64,000 nt of DNA from Homoserinibacter gongjuensis. Lineage in GTDB: Bacteria; Actinomycetota; Actinomycetes; Actinomycetales; Microbacteriaceae. The stretch is taken from positions 806,001-870,000 of the forward strand of contig NZ_BSVA01000001.1 in assembly GCF_030161875.1 (NCBI RefSeq). The letters run 5' to 3'. Shown here piece after piece: positions 1 through 8,684 of the stretch. A program made the position numbers and the translations under genes. The notes under the pieces were generated by a model that did no database searches, was not told the DNA's origin, and saw only the letters and a list, made by a program, of their open reading frames with translations. How positions within the stretch are numbered: the stretch's first letter is position 1; every line of letters starts with the position of its first letter.

Positions 1-49
1 GCGGCGCCGCAGGCGACGCGTCTCGAAGCCTCCGTCGAAAGGGGACGCT

Positions 50-179
50 GGTTTCGAGACGCGCGCCGCTGCGCGGTGCGCTCCTCAACCCGCTGAGTCT
101 TCGGCGCCGCTGCGCGGTGCGCTCCTCAACCCGCTGAGTCTTCGGCGCCGCTGCGCGGTGCGCTCCTCAACCCGCTGAG
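50..179. repeat. REP-like palindrome followed by tandem 41-bp repeats
   Basis: A unit beginning GGTTTCGAGACGC and ending GCTCCTCAACC lies at 50-90. A 41-bp period then repeats from 63 (63-103, 104-144, partial 145-179), each copy carrying GCGCCGCTGCGCGGTGCGCT and CTCAACCCGCTGAG. The last copy overlaps the 3' end of menE and supplies its stop codon. Positions 1-49 hold related GC-rich sequence and no gene. The copies are contiguous without unique spacers, so this is not CRISPR. Related elements lie in menB, after menC and at 37.7 kb. Confidence 0.85.
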
Positions 180-1302
180 TGCGTGCGGGCGAGGGTCGCG
201 GCCGCGCGACGGTCGGGCTTGCCGCTCGGCAGCAGCGGTAGCGCCGCCACGCGCACGACCCCGTCCGGTTTCGCGACCGAGCCGAGCCGCGCCTCGACCG
301 CCACGAGCACGGCCGGGTCATCGACAGCCGCCCCCGCCGCGACCACCACCGGACGCTCGCCCCACCGGGGATGCGCGACGGCGACGACCACGGCATCCGC
401 GCATCCCGGCTGGGCGCGCACCACCTCCTCGATGTGCGCGAGCGAGATCTTCACGCCCCCGAGATGATGACGTCGTCGCGACGGCCCAGCACGCGCAGCG
501 TCTCGCCGTCGAACTCGCCGGCATCGGCGGTGCGGAACCAGCGGATGCCGCCGTCGTTCGTGAAGCGCTCCTCGGTGAGCTGCGGGTCGTCGAGGTAGCC
601 GTCGGCGACCGTCGGGCCGCCGAGCTGCACCTCGCCGTCGACGATGCGCACGCGCGCCCCGCCGATCGGTCGGCCGTCGTAGACGCACCCGCCGCTCGTC
701 TCACTCGAGCCGTAGCTGCGCACGACGCGGATGCCGCCCTCGCGCGCCCGCTCGAGCAGCGGCTCCGGCGTCGCCTGGCCGCCCACGAGTACCGCCTGGA
801 AGTCGCGCAGCACGGCGCGCGCGTCGGCATCGTCGAGCAGCGTCGCGAGTTGCGCCGGCACGAGGGCCGTCGCGTGCGCGGTGTCGTCGGACAACGCCGT
901 CGCGGCCGCGACGAACCCCGCCGCCGTGAAGTGGTCCCCCGCCACCACCTCGGGCGAGGTCTGCGCGCACAGCGACCGCGCGAGCACGTTGAGGCCCGCG
1001 ATGTAGTGCACGGGCAGAGCGAGCACCCACTGGGCAGGTCCGCCGAGCGCCGATTCGCTCGCGGCAGCGGATGCCAGCACGGCGTCGGCCGACAGCACGA
1101 CGCGCTTCGGGCGGCCGGTCGTGCCGCTCGTCTCCACGACGAGCCCCACGTGCTGGGCGACCGCGGCGGGCAGGGGCGCGGCATCCGCTCCCGAAGCGCC
1201 CGAGGCGACGAAGAGCGCGGGACCGCCCGCGAGCGCCGAGCGGAGCGCCTCGAGCACCGCGACGGGGCCCTCGGTTGCGGCGACCGTGACGAGCGGTCTC
1301 AT
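167..1302 (-). CDS. menE: o-succinylbenzoate-CoA ligase MenE (frame-broken)
   Basis: Acyl-adenylating ligase that activates o-succinylbenzoate to its CoA ester in menaquinone synthesis. The ATG at 1302 gives MRPLVTVAATEG. Adenylate-forming motifs are visible: VVETSGTTGRPKRVVLS (P-loop-like, near residue 85), YGSSETSGG, and the C-terminal hinge region GRRDDVIIS followed by GVKISLAHIEEVV and the catalytic-lysine region LPSGKPDR. The last two segments are in different frames: near 460 a run of five C on the + strand should be six. Repaired length is 378 residues, normal for actinobacterial MenE. It starts one base after the menB stop, so the two are co-transcribed. Its last codons and stop come from the flanking palindromic repeat. 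Confidence 0.9.
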
Positions 1303-1303
1303 C

Positions 1304-2224
1304 TCAGAAATGCCAGGGGTAGGGGCCCCAGTCGGGGTCGCGCTTCTCGAGGAACGCGTCGCGGCCCTCGGCCGCCTCATCCGTGCCGTAGGCGAGGCGG
1401 GTGGCCTCGCCCGCGAATACCTGCTGGCCGACCATCCCGTCGTCGACGGCGTTCATGGCGAACTTGAGCATGCGGATCGCCGTGGGACTCTTGCCGAGGA
1501 TCGTCTCCGCCCACTCGAGCCCCGTGCGCTCGAGCTCGGCATGCGGCACGACGGCGTTCACGGCGCCCATCTCGTAGGCGCGTTCGGCGTCGTACTCGCG
1601 GGCCAGGAAGAACACCTCACGCGCGAACTTCTGACCCACCTGCCGCGCGAAGTAGGCGCTGCCATAGCCCGCGTCGAACGAGCCGACATCCGCATCCGTC
1701 TGCTTGAACCGCGCGTGCTCGCGGCTCGCGATCGTGAGGTCGCACACGACGTGCAGCGAGTGGCCGCCGCCCGCAGCCCAGCCGGGCACGAGCGCGATGA
1801 CGACCTTCGGCATGAAGCGGATGAGGCGCTGCACCTCGAGGATGTGCAGGCGCCCTGCAGCCACAGCTGGTTGAGGAGCCCGCGCAGCGGGCGTCTCGAA
1901 ACCAGCATCGCGGTACTCGTACCCGCTGCGCCCGCGGATGCGCTGGTCGCCGCCCGAGCTGAACGCCCAGCCGCCGTCCTTCGGACTCGGGCCGTTTCCG
2001 GTGAGCAGCACGACGCCGACGCGCGGATTCTGGCGCGCGTCGTCGAGGGCGCGCGCGAGCTCGTCGACCGTCTGCGGGCGGAAGGCGTTGCGCACCTCCG
2101 GCCGGTTGAACGCGACGCGCGCGATGCGTCCGGTGACATCGAGGTGGTAGGTGACATCGCCGAGGGTCTCGAAGCCGGGCACCTCGCGCCAGACCTCGGC
2201 GTCGAACAGCTCCGAGACGGTCAC
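1304..2224 (-). CDS. menB: 1,4-dihydroxy-2-naphthoyl-CoA synthase MenB
   Basis: Crotonase-fold enzyme that cyclises o-succinylbenzoyl-CoA to the naphthoyl-CoA ring of menaquinone. It has 306 residues from a GTG at 2224 that overlaps the stop of the upstream membrane protein. Family signatures include SSGGDQRIRGRSGYEY, GRLHILEVQRLIRFMPK, GWAAGGGHSLHVVCDL, KQTDADVGSFDAGYGSAY and the C-terminal PDWGPYPWHF-type ending. The loop between GYEY and GRLHILEVQ is about five residues longer than in mycobacterial MenB and holds GFETPAARAPQP, which is translated from an embedded palindromic repeat (1869-1903). The rest of the protein is canonical, so it is probably active. Confidence 0.95.
   Translation of the reverse strand: MTVSELFDAEVWREVPGFETLGDVTYHLDVTGRIARVAFNRPEVRNAFRPQTVDELARALDDARQNPRVGVVLLTGNGPSPKDGGWAFSSGGDQRIRGRSGYEYRDAGFETPAARAPQPAVAAGRLHILEVQRLIRFMPKVVIALVPGWAAGGGHSLHVVCDLTIASREHARFKQTDADVGSFDAGYGSAYFARQVGQKFAREVFFLAREYDAERAYEMGAVNAVVPHAELERTGLEWAETILGKSPTAIRMLKFAMNAVDDGMVGQQVFAGEATRLAYGTDEAAEGRDAFLEKRDPDWGPYPWHF
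1869..1903. repeat. REP-like palindrome embedded in frame in menB
   Basis: On the minus strand the 35 bases begin GGTTTCGAGACGCCCGCTGC and end GGGCTCCTCAACC. These are the same termini as the intergenic elements at 50-90 and 37671-37711. It is read in frame as GFETPAARAPQP inside the mobile substrate-binding loop of MenB. The flanking CTGG/CCAG extends the palindrome to 1867-1905. Confidence 0.85.
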
Positions 2225-2610
2225 AGCGCTCCGATCCAGGTGAGGAGATACAGCAGCACGACGGGGTTCAGCAGCACGCCGACCGCGATCGCCGCGATGC
2301 CCCATCCGCGTCCCCAGTTTGCGACAACCGCGACGATTCCCGCGAGCACCGCGAAGACGCTCAGCCCGATCGCAGAGTACGACAGCCCTACGCCGAGCTC
2401 GAGCAGCCCCGCGAGGGAGCAGGCGAGTGCGACGGCCCAGGTGATCACCATGAGGATCGCGAGACCGCCCGCGAGCGCGCCCGGCCAGCGGGGGCGGCGC
2501 GCGAGCACGTCGTCGGGTTCGAGCTCGGGCACGATCAGCTCGGCGGCATCCGATCGCACGTCGAAGATCTCGAGGCCAGGTCGCTCGGGGCCCATCGAGG
2601 GGTCGCTCAC
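2221..2610 (-). CDS. hypothetical three-helix membrane protein
   Basis: A 129-residue protein not assigned to a family. A soluble acidic N-terminus (about 1-43) is followed by three hydrophobic segments at about 44-66, 74-97 and 103-128. The topology resembles small DUF4190-like actinobacterial membrane proteins, but no diagnostic motif was recognised. Its stop overlaps the GTG of menB, so it is the first gene of the menB-menE operon. The adjacency does not by itself show a role in menaquinone synthesis. Confidence 0.75.
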   Translation of the reverse strand: MSDPSMGPERPGLEIFDVRSDAAELIVPELEPDDVLARRPRWPGALAGGLAILMVITWAVALACSLAGLLELGVGLSYSAIGLSVFAVLAGIVAVVANWGRGWGIAAIAVGVLLNPVVLLYLLTWIGAL

Positions 2611-2639
2611 GCCTCCACCCTAGGGCGTGAGCCCCTCCG

Positions 2640-2707
2640 CGAGCGCTACCCGAATCCGCGAGCGCTGCCCGCCGACGGACCGCGCTCGCGGATTTGGGTA
2701 ACGCTCG
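2640..2707. repeat. long imperfect inverted repeat, 26-bp arms
   Basis: Arms 2640-2665 and 2682-2707 match at 24 of 26 positions around a 16-base spacer. The core contains CCGCGAGCGC. It fills most of the divergent intergenic space between the small membrane protein and menC. It could be a folded RNA/DNA element, a regulator target or a repetitive extragenic palindrome; nothing in the sequence decides between these. Confidence 0.8.
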
Positions 2708-2721
2708 GCGAGGATGAGGGG

Positions 2722-3720
2722 GTGACACCGGATGTCGAAGAGCTGCTCGCGGACGCGCACGTCGTGCGGCTGCCGCTCGTGACGCGCTTCCGTGGCGTCA
2801 TCGAGCGCGAGGCGCTCCTGCTGCGCGGCCCGAGCGGGTGGGGCGAGTTCTCGCCGTTCCTGGAGTACGACGACGCCGAGGCGTCCGCGTGGCTCGCGGC
2901 CGCGATCGACGCGGCCTGGGGTGCGCCCACGCCCGTGCTGCGCGACGCGGTGCCGGTGAACGCGACGCTGCCCACGGTGCCGGTCGATCGCATCCGCGAG
3001 GTGCTCGAGCGTTTCGGCGAGGTGCGCACCGTCAAGGTGAAGGTCGCGGATGCGCGCGAGGGCCTCGCAGACGACGTCGCCCGCGTGCGCGAGGTGCGGC
3101 GCATCCTGGGCGCCGAGGGCCGCATCCGGGTCGACGCGAACGCCGCATGGAGCGTCGATCAAGCCGAGCGAGCGGCACACGCGCTCGCGCCGTTCGACCT
3201 CGAGTACCTCGAACAACCGTGCACGACCGTGGCTGAGCTCGCCGAACTGCGGGAGCGGCTGCGGGACTGGCAGCTGCCGATCGCCGCGGATGAGAGTGTG
3301 CGCAAAGCCTCCGACCCGCTCGCCGTCGCGCGGGCGGGCGCCGCCGACCTCCTCGTCGTGAAGGTGCAACCGCTCGGCGGGGTGGCCCGGGCGTTGCGGA
3401 TCGTCGCCGAGGCGGGGCTGCCGGCCGTGGTCTCGAGCGCGATCGACACCTCAGTGGGGCTCGCGATGGGCGCGCGCCTCGCGGCGGCACTTCCCGAGCT
3501 CGCCTACGACTGCGGACTCGGCACGGCGGCCCTGCTGGCGGCCGACGTCACAGCCGAGCCGCTGCGGCCACGGGGCGGAGTGATCGCGGTGCGGGCCGTG
3601 GAGCCGGATGCGACACTGCTGCGGCAGCACGCGGCGCCGCCCGAGCGGGTCGCCTGGTGGCACGAGCGCGTGCGCCGCTGTGCGGCGCTGCTCGCGGCTT
3701 CCACCCTGACCGCGGGTTGA
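2722..3720 (+). CDS. menC: o-succinylbenzoate synthase MenC
   Basis: Enolase-superfamily dehydratase that makes o-succinylbenzoate for menaquinone synthesis. It has 332 residues from a GTG start. Expected active-site elements appear in order: the K-x-K motif VKVKVAD (about residue 110), metal ligands in RVDANAAWS, EYLEQP and AADES, and the second lysine in VVKVQPLGG. It lacks the long N-terminus of some enolase relatives, as usual for actinobacterial MenC. It is divergent from the menB operon. The last codons (TAG then stop) lie in GCGGGTTGA of the downstream repeat, so the C-terminus seems to have been redefined by that element. Confidence 0.93.
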   Translation: MTPDVEELLADAHVVRLPLVTRFRGVIEREALLLRGPSGWGEFSPFLEYDDAEASAWLAAAIDAAWGAPTPVLRDAVPVNATLPTVPVDRIREVLERFGEVRTVKVKVADAREGLADDVARVREVRRILGAEGRIRVDANAAWSVDQAERAAHALAPFDLEYLEQPCTTVAELAELRERLRDWQLPIAADESVRKASDPLAVARAGAADLLVVKVQPLGGVARALRIVAEAGLPAVVSSAIDTSVGLAMGARLAAALPELAYDCGLGTAALLAADVTAEPLRPRGGVIAVRAVEPDATLLRQHAAPPERVAWWHERVRRCAALLAASTLTAG

Positions 3721-4027
3721 GTAGCCGCGCGCTGGGCGCCCCTCCCGCGGGTTGAGTAGCCGCGCGCGCTGGGCGCGCGGCGTATCGAAACCTCCCGCAC
3801 GCGATACTGCGCGAGGGCGGGCTTGCTGAGTCGACCCGCACCCGCGTCGCGCGTCGGCGTCAACAGGGTTTCGATACGCCCGCGCCTGCGGCGACGGGCT
3901 ACTCAACCAGCGGGGTATGGAGCGCGCGACGAACCTCAACCAGCGGAAGGGAGCGCCCGCGGCTGGCCCCACGCAGCGGGAAAAGGAACGCCGCGACGAA
4001 CCTCAACCAGCGGGAAACGAAGCGCGG
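3712..4027. repeat. cluster of REP-like palindromes between menC and ccsB
   Basis: This gap of just over 300 bases holds no gene, only repeats. Two direct copies begin GCGGGTTGAGTAGCCGCGCG (about 3712 and 3747). One inverted copy runs from GGTTTCGATACGC to GGCTACTCAACC (3867-3908). Two shorter fragments begin CGACGAACCTCAACCAGCGG (about 3928 and 3994). The 3749-3791 and 3867-3908 copies can pair with each other. It separates two convergent operons. Confidence 0.8.
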
Positions 4028-4034
4028 AGCGGGC

Positions 4035-5021
4035 TCAGAGCCCCGAGTACGCGTGCAGGCCCTTGAAGAAGAGGTTGACGACGGTGAAGTTGAACAGCAC
4101 CGCGACGAAGCCCACGATCGCGAGCCAGGCCGAGGGCGCACCGCGCCATCCGCGGGTCGCCCGGGCGTGGATGTAGCCGGCGAAGACGACCCAGATGATG
4201 AACGTCCAGACTTCCTTGGTGTCCCAGCCCCAGTAGCGGCCCCACGCGTGCTCGGCCCAGATGGCGCCCGCGATGAGGGTGAAGGTCCAGAAGGCGAAGC
4301 CGATGACGTTGACGCGGTAGGCGAGGTTCTCGAGCGCTTCGGAGTTCGGGAAGGCGCGCAGGAAGCGCGGCTTGTCGGTGGCACCGAGCTCGCGACGCGC
4401 CTGCAGCAGCTGCGCGATCGAGAGACCTGCGCCCAGGGCGAAGAAGCCCGTTCCGAGGATCGCCACGAAGACGTGGATCACGAGCCAGGCCGACTGCAGG
4501 GCGGGCGGCAGCGGGATGACGTCGACGTAGACGTTCATGGCCGCGAGCATGAGCAGCAACGTCGCGAGCCCCGTGATGTAGGCACCGAGGTAGCGCACGT
4601 TGCGGAACAGGCCGACCACGAGGAACACCCCGACGATGATCGCGGTGCCCGTCACGGCGAACTCGAACATGTTCGCCCAGGGGGCCCGGGCGGCCGCGAT
4701 GCCGCGCAGCACGAGCCCGAGCACGTGCACCGCGAAGCCGAGCACGGTGAGCGCGAACGCGATGCGCGCGCTCTTGCCAGGCTTCGCATCCGCAGCCTCG
4801 GATGCCGTGGGCGGCGCGGGCGGGGCCAGCACCGTGGTGCCACCCCGGCTCGCGGCGGTGGACGACGCGGATGCCGACGCAGCGGACAGCGCGCGTCCCG
4901 CGACCGTCTCGCTCGAGCGGCGACCGAGGTCGACGACGTACCCGATGAACGCGAGCACGTAGATCGCCGACGCCGAGTACACGGCGAGCAACGAGTAGGC
5001 GGCGAGGGTGTCGGTGGTCAC
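4035..5021 (-). CDS. ccsB: cytochrome c biogenesis protein CcsB (ResC)
   Basis: Polytopic membrane subunit of the system II haem-export and cytochrome c synthase complex. It has 328 residues with a GTG start overlapping the resB stop. About eight transmembrane segments flank the haem-handling WWD-type motif HAWGRYWGWDTKEVWTF near residue 265. Conserved histidines occur in AVHVLGL, VIHVFVA and IHARATRGW. A variable Ala/Thr/Ser-rich cytoplasmic insert follows the first helix (about 40-85). It is the last gene of the resA-ccdA-resB-ccsB operon and acts with ResB to ligate haem to apocytochromes outside the membrane. Confidence 0.95.
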   Translation of the reverse strand: MTTDTLAAYSLLAVYSASAIYVLAFIGYVVDLGRRSSETVAGRALSAASASASSTAASRGGTTVLAPPAPPTASEAADAKPGKSARIAFALTVLGFAVHVLGLVLRGIAAARAPWANMFEFAVTGTAIIVGVFLVVGLFRNVRYLGAYITGLATLLLMLAAMNVYVDVIPLPPALQSAWLVIHVFVAILGTGFFALGAGLSIAQLLQARRELGATDKPRFLRAFPNSEALENLAYRVNVIGFAFWTFTLIAGAIWAEHAWGRYWGWDTKEVWTFIIWVVFAGYIHARATRGWRGAPSAWLAIVGFVAVLFNFTVVNLFFKGLHAYSGL

Positions 5022-6686
5022 GGGTTCATCCTACGTTCGAGCCTCGCCGCGTGGCGGCGGGCGATGTCGGCCACCGCATCCGCGAGACCGGGGTCTTCGC
5101 CGCGCGCGAGGCCGGCGTATTCGAGGTGCACCGCGTCGCCGTCGGCGACCGCCTTGATCCACATGCGGCGGCGCGGAACGAAGAGGCTCACGAGCAGGCC
5201 GCCGAGGATCAGCAGCGAGAACACGAGCACCCAGCCCTCGGTCGGGTCGTGATGGAACTCGACGCCCACGAAGCGCTTGAGCGCGGTGAACTCGATCGTG
5301 CCGAGGCCGTCGGGCAGTTCGGCGGTCTGGCCCTGCTTCAGCTCGAGCGCCGCGGCGTCGGCCTTCGGGCCCGCGACCTGCGTGAGGCCGTCGGTGTCGA
5401 GCGAGTACGCGTTGACGCTCACGCCCTCGTCGAGCCCCAGGTCGCCCGTGTAGACGGTGAGCGTGAGCAGGCTCGAGGGCCCGATGTAGGGCGACTGCGA
5501 CTGGAAGATGCCGTCGCTCTGCTCGACGGGGTCGGGGTAGAAGAACCCGAGCATGCCCACCTGCTCGGCGAGGCCGTCGGGCACCTTGATGACGCCGAGG
5601 CTGCGCAGGTTGTTGTCTTGCGGGATGAAGGCGACGGGACCCGAGAACGCGACCTCGCCATCCGCGTCGCGCACGGTGACGACGGGGGCGAAGCCGTTGC
5701 TGAGGAGGTACATCTTGGTGCCGCCGATGTCGAGCGGCCAGTTCACCTTGAGGTCGGCATCCGTCCAGTCGCCGCCCGGCACCCGCGTCGACAGGTGCGC
5801 GGTGAAGTCGAGGGTGGAAGTTACCGGATGCCGGGTCGAGCTCGTAGGCGCCCTCGAACTCGTCGAGGCGCACCGAGAAGGGCTCGAGCGCGCTCTCCGT
5901 GAAGAAACGACCGGAGGTGAAGGAGTCGTAGGCGACGAGCGAGTTGGTGAACGCGGAGTCCTGCACGATCACCCGCTGACCGTTGTACCCGAAACCGCTG
6001 CCGATGCCGACCGTCACGAGCACACCGACGAGCGCCGTGTGGAAGACGAGGTTCCCGGTCTCGCGCAGGTACCCGCGCTCGGCCGAGATCGAGTCGCTGT
6101 AGCGTTCGACGCGATACCCGGCCCCGCGCAGCACGGCGCGGGCCTCCTCGACGGCCGTCTCGACATCCGCGGTCACGGTCTGCTCGGTGAAGCCGACGAG
6201 GCGCGCGAGGCGCGCGGGGGTCTTCGGCGGACGCGCGCGCAGGGCGTCGAGGTGGTGCTTGGTGCGCGGCAGGATGCAGCCCACGAGCGAGATGAACAGC
6301 AGCAGGTAGATGGCCGAGAACCACGGCGAGCTGAACGTCGAGAACACGCCGAGCTTGTCGAGCAGTTCGAAGGTGTCGGGGTTGTCGCGCTGGTACTGGA
6401 GCACGCCGTTCGGGTCGGAGCTGCGCTGCGGCACGAGCGACCCCGGCACGGCGGCGAGCGCGAGCAGCAGCAGCAGCACGAGAGCCGTGCGCATGCTCGT
6501 GAGCTGGCGCCAGAAGAAGCGCAGATAGCCGACCACGCCGAGCCTCGGCTGCGTGACGCCTGCCTCGGGCGGCGCGGCGTCGATGTGGTCGTCGGGCCGG
6601 TGCGGGTCGGTCGACCGATCTGCCTTCGACGCGGCCTTCGACGTCGCGGTCTTCTTCGTGCGCTCAGAGCGGGGTGCTGAAGCCAC
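5018..6686 (-). CDS. resB: cytochrome c biogenesis protein ResB (frame-broken)
   Basis: Partner of CcsB in cytochrome c haem attachment. The N-terminal half has a lysine-rich cytoplasmic tail, then [28 protein letters not shown] and [14 protein letters not shown], all typical of ResB. The C-terminal half ([39 protein letters not shown]) follows in another frame. The break near 5820 needs one base fewer or two more, unlike the single-base losses elsewhere in the window. The GTG start at 6686 overlaps the 3' end of ccdA by 23 bases. Repaired length is about 555 residues, normal for the family. Confidence 0.9.
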
Positions 6687-7398
6687 CGATCACCGCCCCC
6701 AGTTCCGACATGATGATGCTCCACAGTCCGGTGACCATGAGCACGCCGATGATGATGAGCAGCACGCCGCCCGCGATGTTGATGCCCCGGATGTGACGTC
6801 GCACCCAGCCGAGACTCGTTCCGACCCAGCCGAAGCCGAGGGCGACGAGCACGAAGGGCACGCCGAGCCCCGCGCAGTAGGCCAGGCCGAGCAGCACAGC
6901 CCGCCACGGGTCGCCGCCGTACCCGGCGAGGAACCCGACTGCGGTGAGCGTGGGGCTGATGCACGGGGTCCAGCCGAGGGCGAAGAGGATGCCGAGCAGC
7001 GGTGCGCCGATGAGTCCGGTGCGCGGCTGCCAGGTGGGCTTCACCTGGCGTTGCAGCACGGTCACCTGACCGATGAACACGAGGCCGAGCACGATGATCA
7101 CGCCGCCGCCGATGCGCATGATGAGGTCGCCGTACTGCAGGAGGAAGCGGCCCGCGGTGCCGGCCAGCACGAAGACCGCGAGGAAGACGAGCGAGAAGCC
7201 CGCCACGAACAGCAGCGCGCCGAGCGTCATCCGCGAGCGGGTGCGCTTCGCTCCGCGCGCGACCCCCGAGACGTAGCCGAGGTAGCCGGGCACGAGGGGG
7301 AGCACGCACGGGGAGAGGAACGACATGAGTCCCGCGGCGAGCGCGATCGGCACGGCGAGCCACAGCCCGCCGGAGACGACGATCTCGCCCGGGTTCAC
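6664..7398 (-). CDS. ccdA: cytochrome c biogenesis protein CcdA
   Basis: Six-helix membrane protein of the DsbD/CcdA family that carries reducing equivalents across the membrane to keep apocytochrome cysteines reduced. It has 244 residues. The two conserved cysteines are in helix 1 ([18 protein letters not shown]) and helix 4 ([13 protein letters not shown]). The GTG start lies two bases before the resA stop. The natural electron acceptor is the neighbouring thioredoxin-like ResA. Confidence 0.95.
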   Translation of the reverse strand: MNPGEIVVSGGLWLAVPIALAAGLMSFLSPCVLPLVPGYLGYVSGVARGAKRTRSRMTLGALLFVAGFSLVFLAVFVLAGTAGRFLLQYGDLIMRIGGGVIIVLGLVFIGQVTVLQRQVKPTWQPRTGLIGAPLLGILFALGWTPCISPTLTAVGFLAGYGGDPWRAVLLGLAYCAGLGVPFVLVALGFGWVGTSLGWVRRHIRGINIAGGVLLIIIGVLMVTGLWSIIMSELGAVIGGFSTPL

Positions 7399-7399
7399 G

Positions 7400-8020
7400 T
7401 CAGGCGCTCTCGGCGAGCAGCTCGTCGACGATGTCGACCACGACGCTGCGGCTCTCGATGAGCCCGCTGAAGCGCGCCGCGACGCGACCCTGCTTGTCGA
7501 GCACGAGCGTCGTGGGCACCGAGTTGGGTGCGTACTTCCCGCCCGCGAAGGCGAGCTGCACGGCGTTGTCTTCGTAGTCGACGATCGAGGGGTAGCTCAC
7601 GCCGTGCTCGGCCTCGAACTTGCGAGCCGTGTCGGCTGTGTCGCTCACGTTCACGCCGAGCACCGTGACCCCGGCATCCGCGAACTGCTGGTGGATGGCT
7701 TCGAGATCCGGGGCCTCCTCGCGGCAGGGCGGGCAGCTGGCGTACCAGAAGTTGACGACCACGACCTGCCCGAGCGTGTCGGTCGAGGCGAACGCATCGC
7801 CGGTGTCGAGCGTGCCCACGAACTCCACCGGCTGCTCGCGGTCGGATGCGGCGAGCTGCACGACGCGTCCGTCGCCCGAGATGTAGCCGCCGCCGGTGCC
7901 CGACTCGTACTGATCGGCGAGATGCCCGGCCTCGGCGGTGCACCCGGAGAGCAGGGTGGCGAGCAGGGCGATGGGCGCCAGCAGGCGCACGCCGCTCGGG
8001 CGACGGGTTCGGGTGGTCAC
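7400..8020 (-). CDS. resA: TlpA/ResA-like thioredoxin lipoprotein
   Basis: Membrane-anchored thiol-disulfide oxidoreductase that reduces the CXXCH cysteines of apocytochrome c before haem attachment. It has 206 residues. A signal peptide ends in the lipobox LLSGC (Cys near 27). The active site is ASCPPCREE, followed by the cis-proline region [10 protein letters not shown]. The GTG start overlaps the stop of the upstream phosphatase. It is the first dedicated gene of the haem-maturation operon. Confidence 0.93.
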   Translation of the reverse strand: MTTRTRRPSGVRLLAPIALLATLLSGCTAEAGHLADQYESGTGGGYISGDGRVVQLAASDREQPVEFVGTLDTGDAFASTDTLGQVVVVNFWYASCPPCREEAPDLEAIHQQFADAGVTVLGVNVSDTADTARKFEAEHGVSYPSIVDYEDNAVQLAFAGGKYAPNSVPTTLVLDKQGRVAARFSGLIESRSVVVDIVDELLAESA

Positions 8021-8645
8021 ACGGCTCCCAGGTCGATGGACTGCGAGAGCAACTCTGCCGCAGGTTCCTGATAGTCCACCTCAGCGAAGGCGCCGTTGCG
8101 CCAGGCGAGCGTCGTGATGCTCGAGAGCGCGCAGCGGCGGGCCCGCGGATCATGCGCGAGCGGCTTGCGGGCGAGCGTGCGGGCGACCATCCAGATGGGC
8201 AGCTGGTGCGTCACGAACACCACCTCGCCGCTCTCGGTCTCGGCGTGCGCCTCGGCGATGGCCGACATCATCCGCGCCCGGATCGAGGTGAACGGCTCGC
8301 CCCAGCTGGGACGCCACGGCCAGCTGAGATACGGCCAGTTGCGGGGTCGCGCAGGCCGCGGCGCACGTTGGTGCCCTCGAAGCGGTTGGCCGGCTCGATG
8401 AGGCGGTCATCGAGGGCCACCTCGAGTCCGAAGCGCGCCGCCCAGGGCGCCGCCGACTCCTGGGTGCGCTGCAGCGGGCTCGCGGTGAGGGATGCGATGG
8501 GTCGCCCGGCGAGCGAGGCGGCGGCGAGCTCGGCCATGCGGTGTCCGAGCTCGCTGAGCCCGAATCCGGGAAGCCGCCCGTACAGCACGCGCGTGGGGTT
8601 CTCGACCTCCCCGTGACGCACGAGATGAATGAGGTCGGCGGGCAC
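8017..8645 (-). CDS. histidine phosphatase family protein (frame-broken)
   Basis: Phosphoglycerate-mutase-like phosphatase, first gene of the resA operon. The catalytic signature LVRHGEVENP is at the N-terminus, with SPLQRTQESA and the second histidine in VFVTHQLPIWM. Between them the frame breaks near 8345, where a run of four C on the coding strand should be five. The repaired protein (209 residues) restores a segment with the family's tryptophan-rich loop. This phosphatase commonly precedes the cytochrome c genes in actinobacteria, but its substrate is unknown. Confidence 0.88.
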
Positions 8646-8684
8646 CCGCCCAGTCTACGAGCGGCACCGCCACCCGGGTTCGGC

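Noticed and set aside
63..179. CRISPR array
   Set aside because: The 41-bp units are contiguous with no unique spacers and there are no cas genes.
1121..2623. Long + strand frame of about 500 codons across menB/menE
   Set aside because: Antisense to clearly conserved menB and menE; its translation shows only the Arg/Ala/Gly pattern typical of high-G+C shadow frames.
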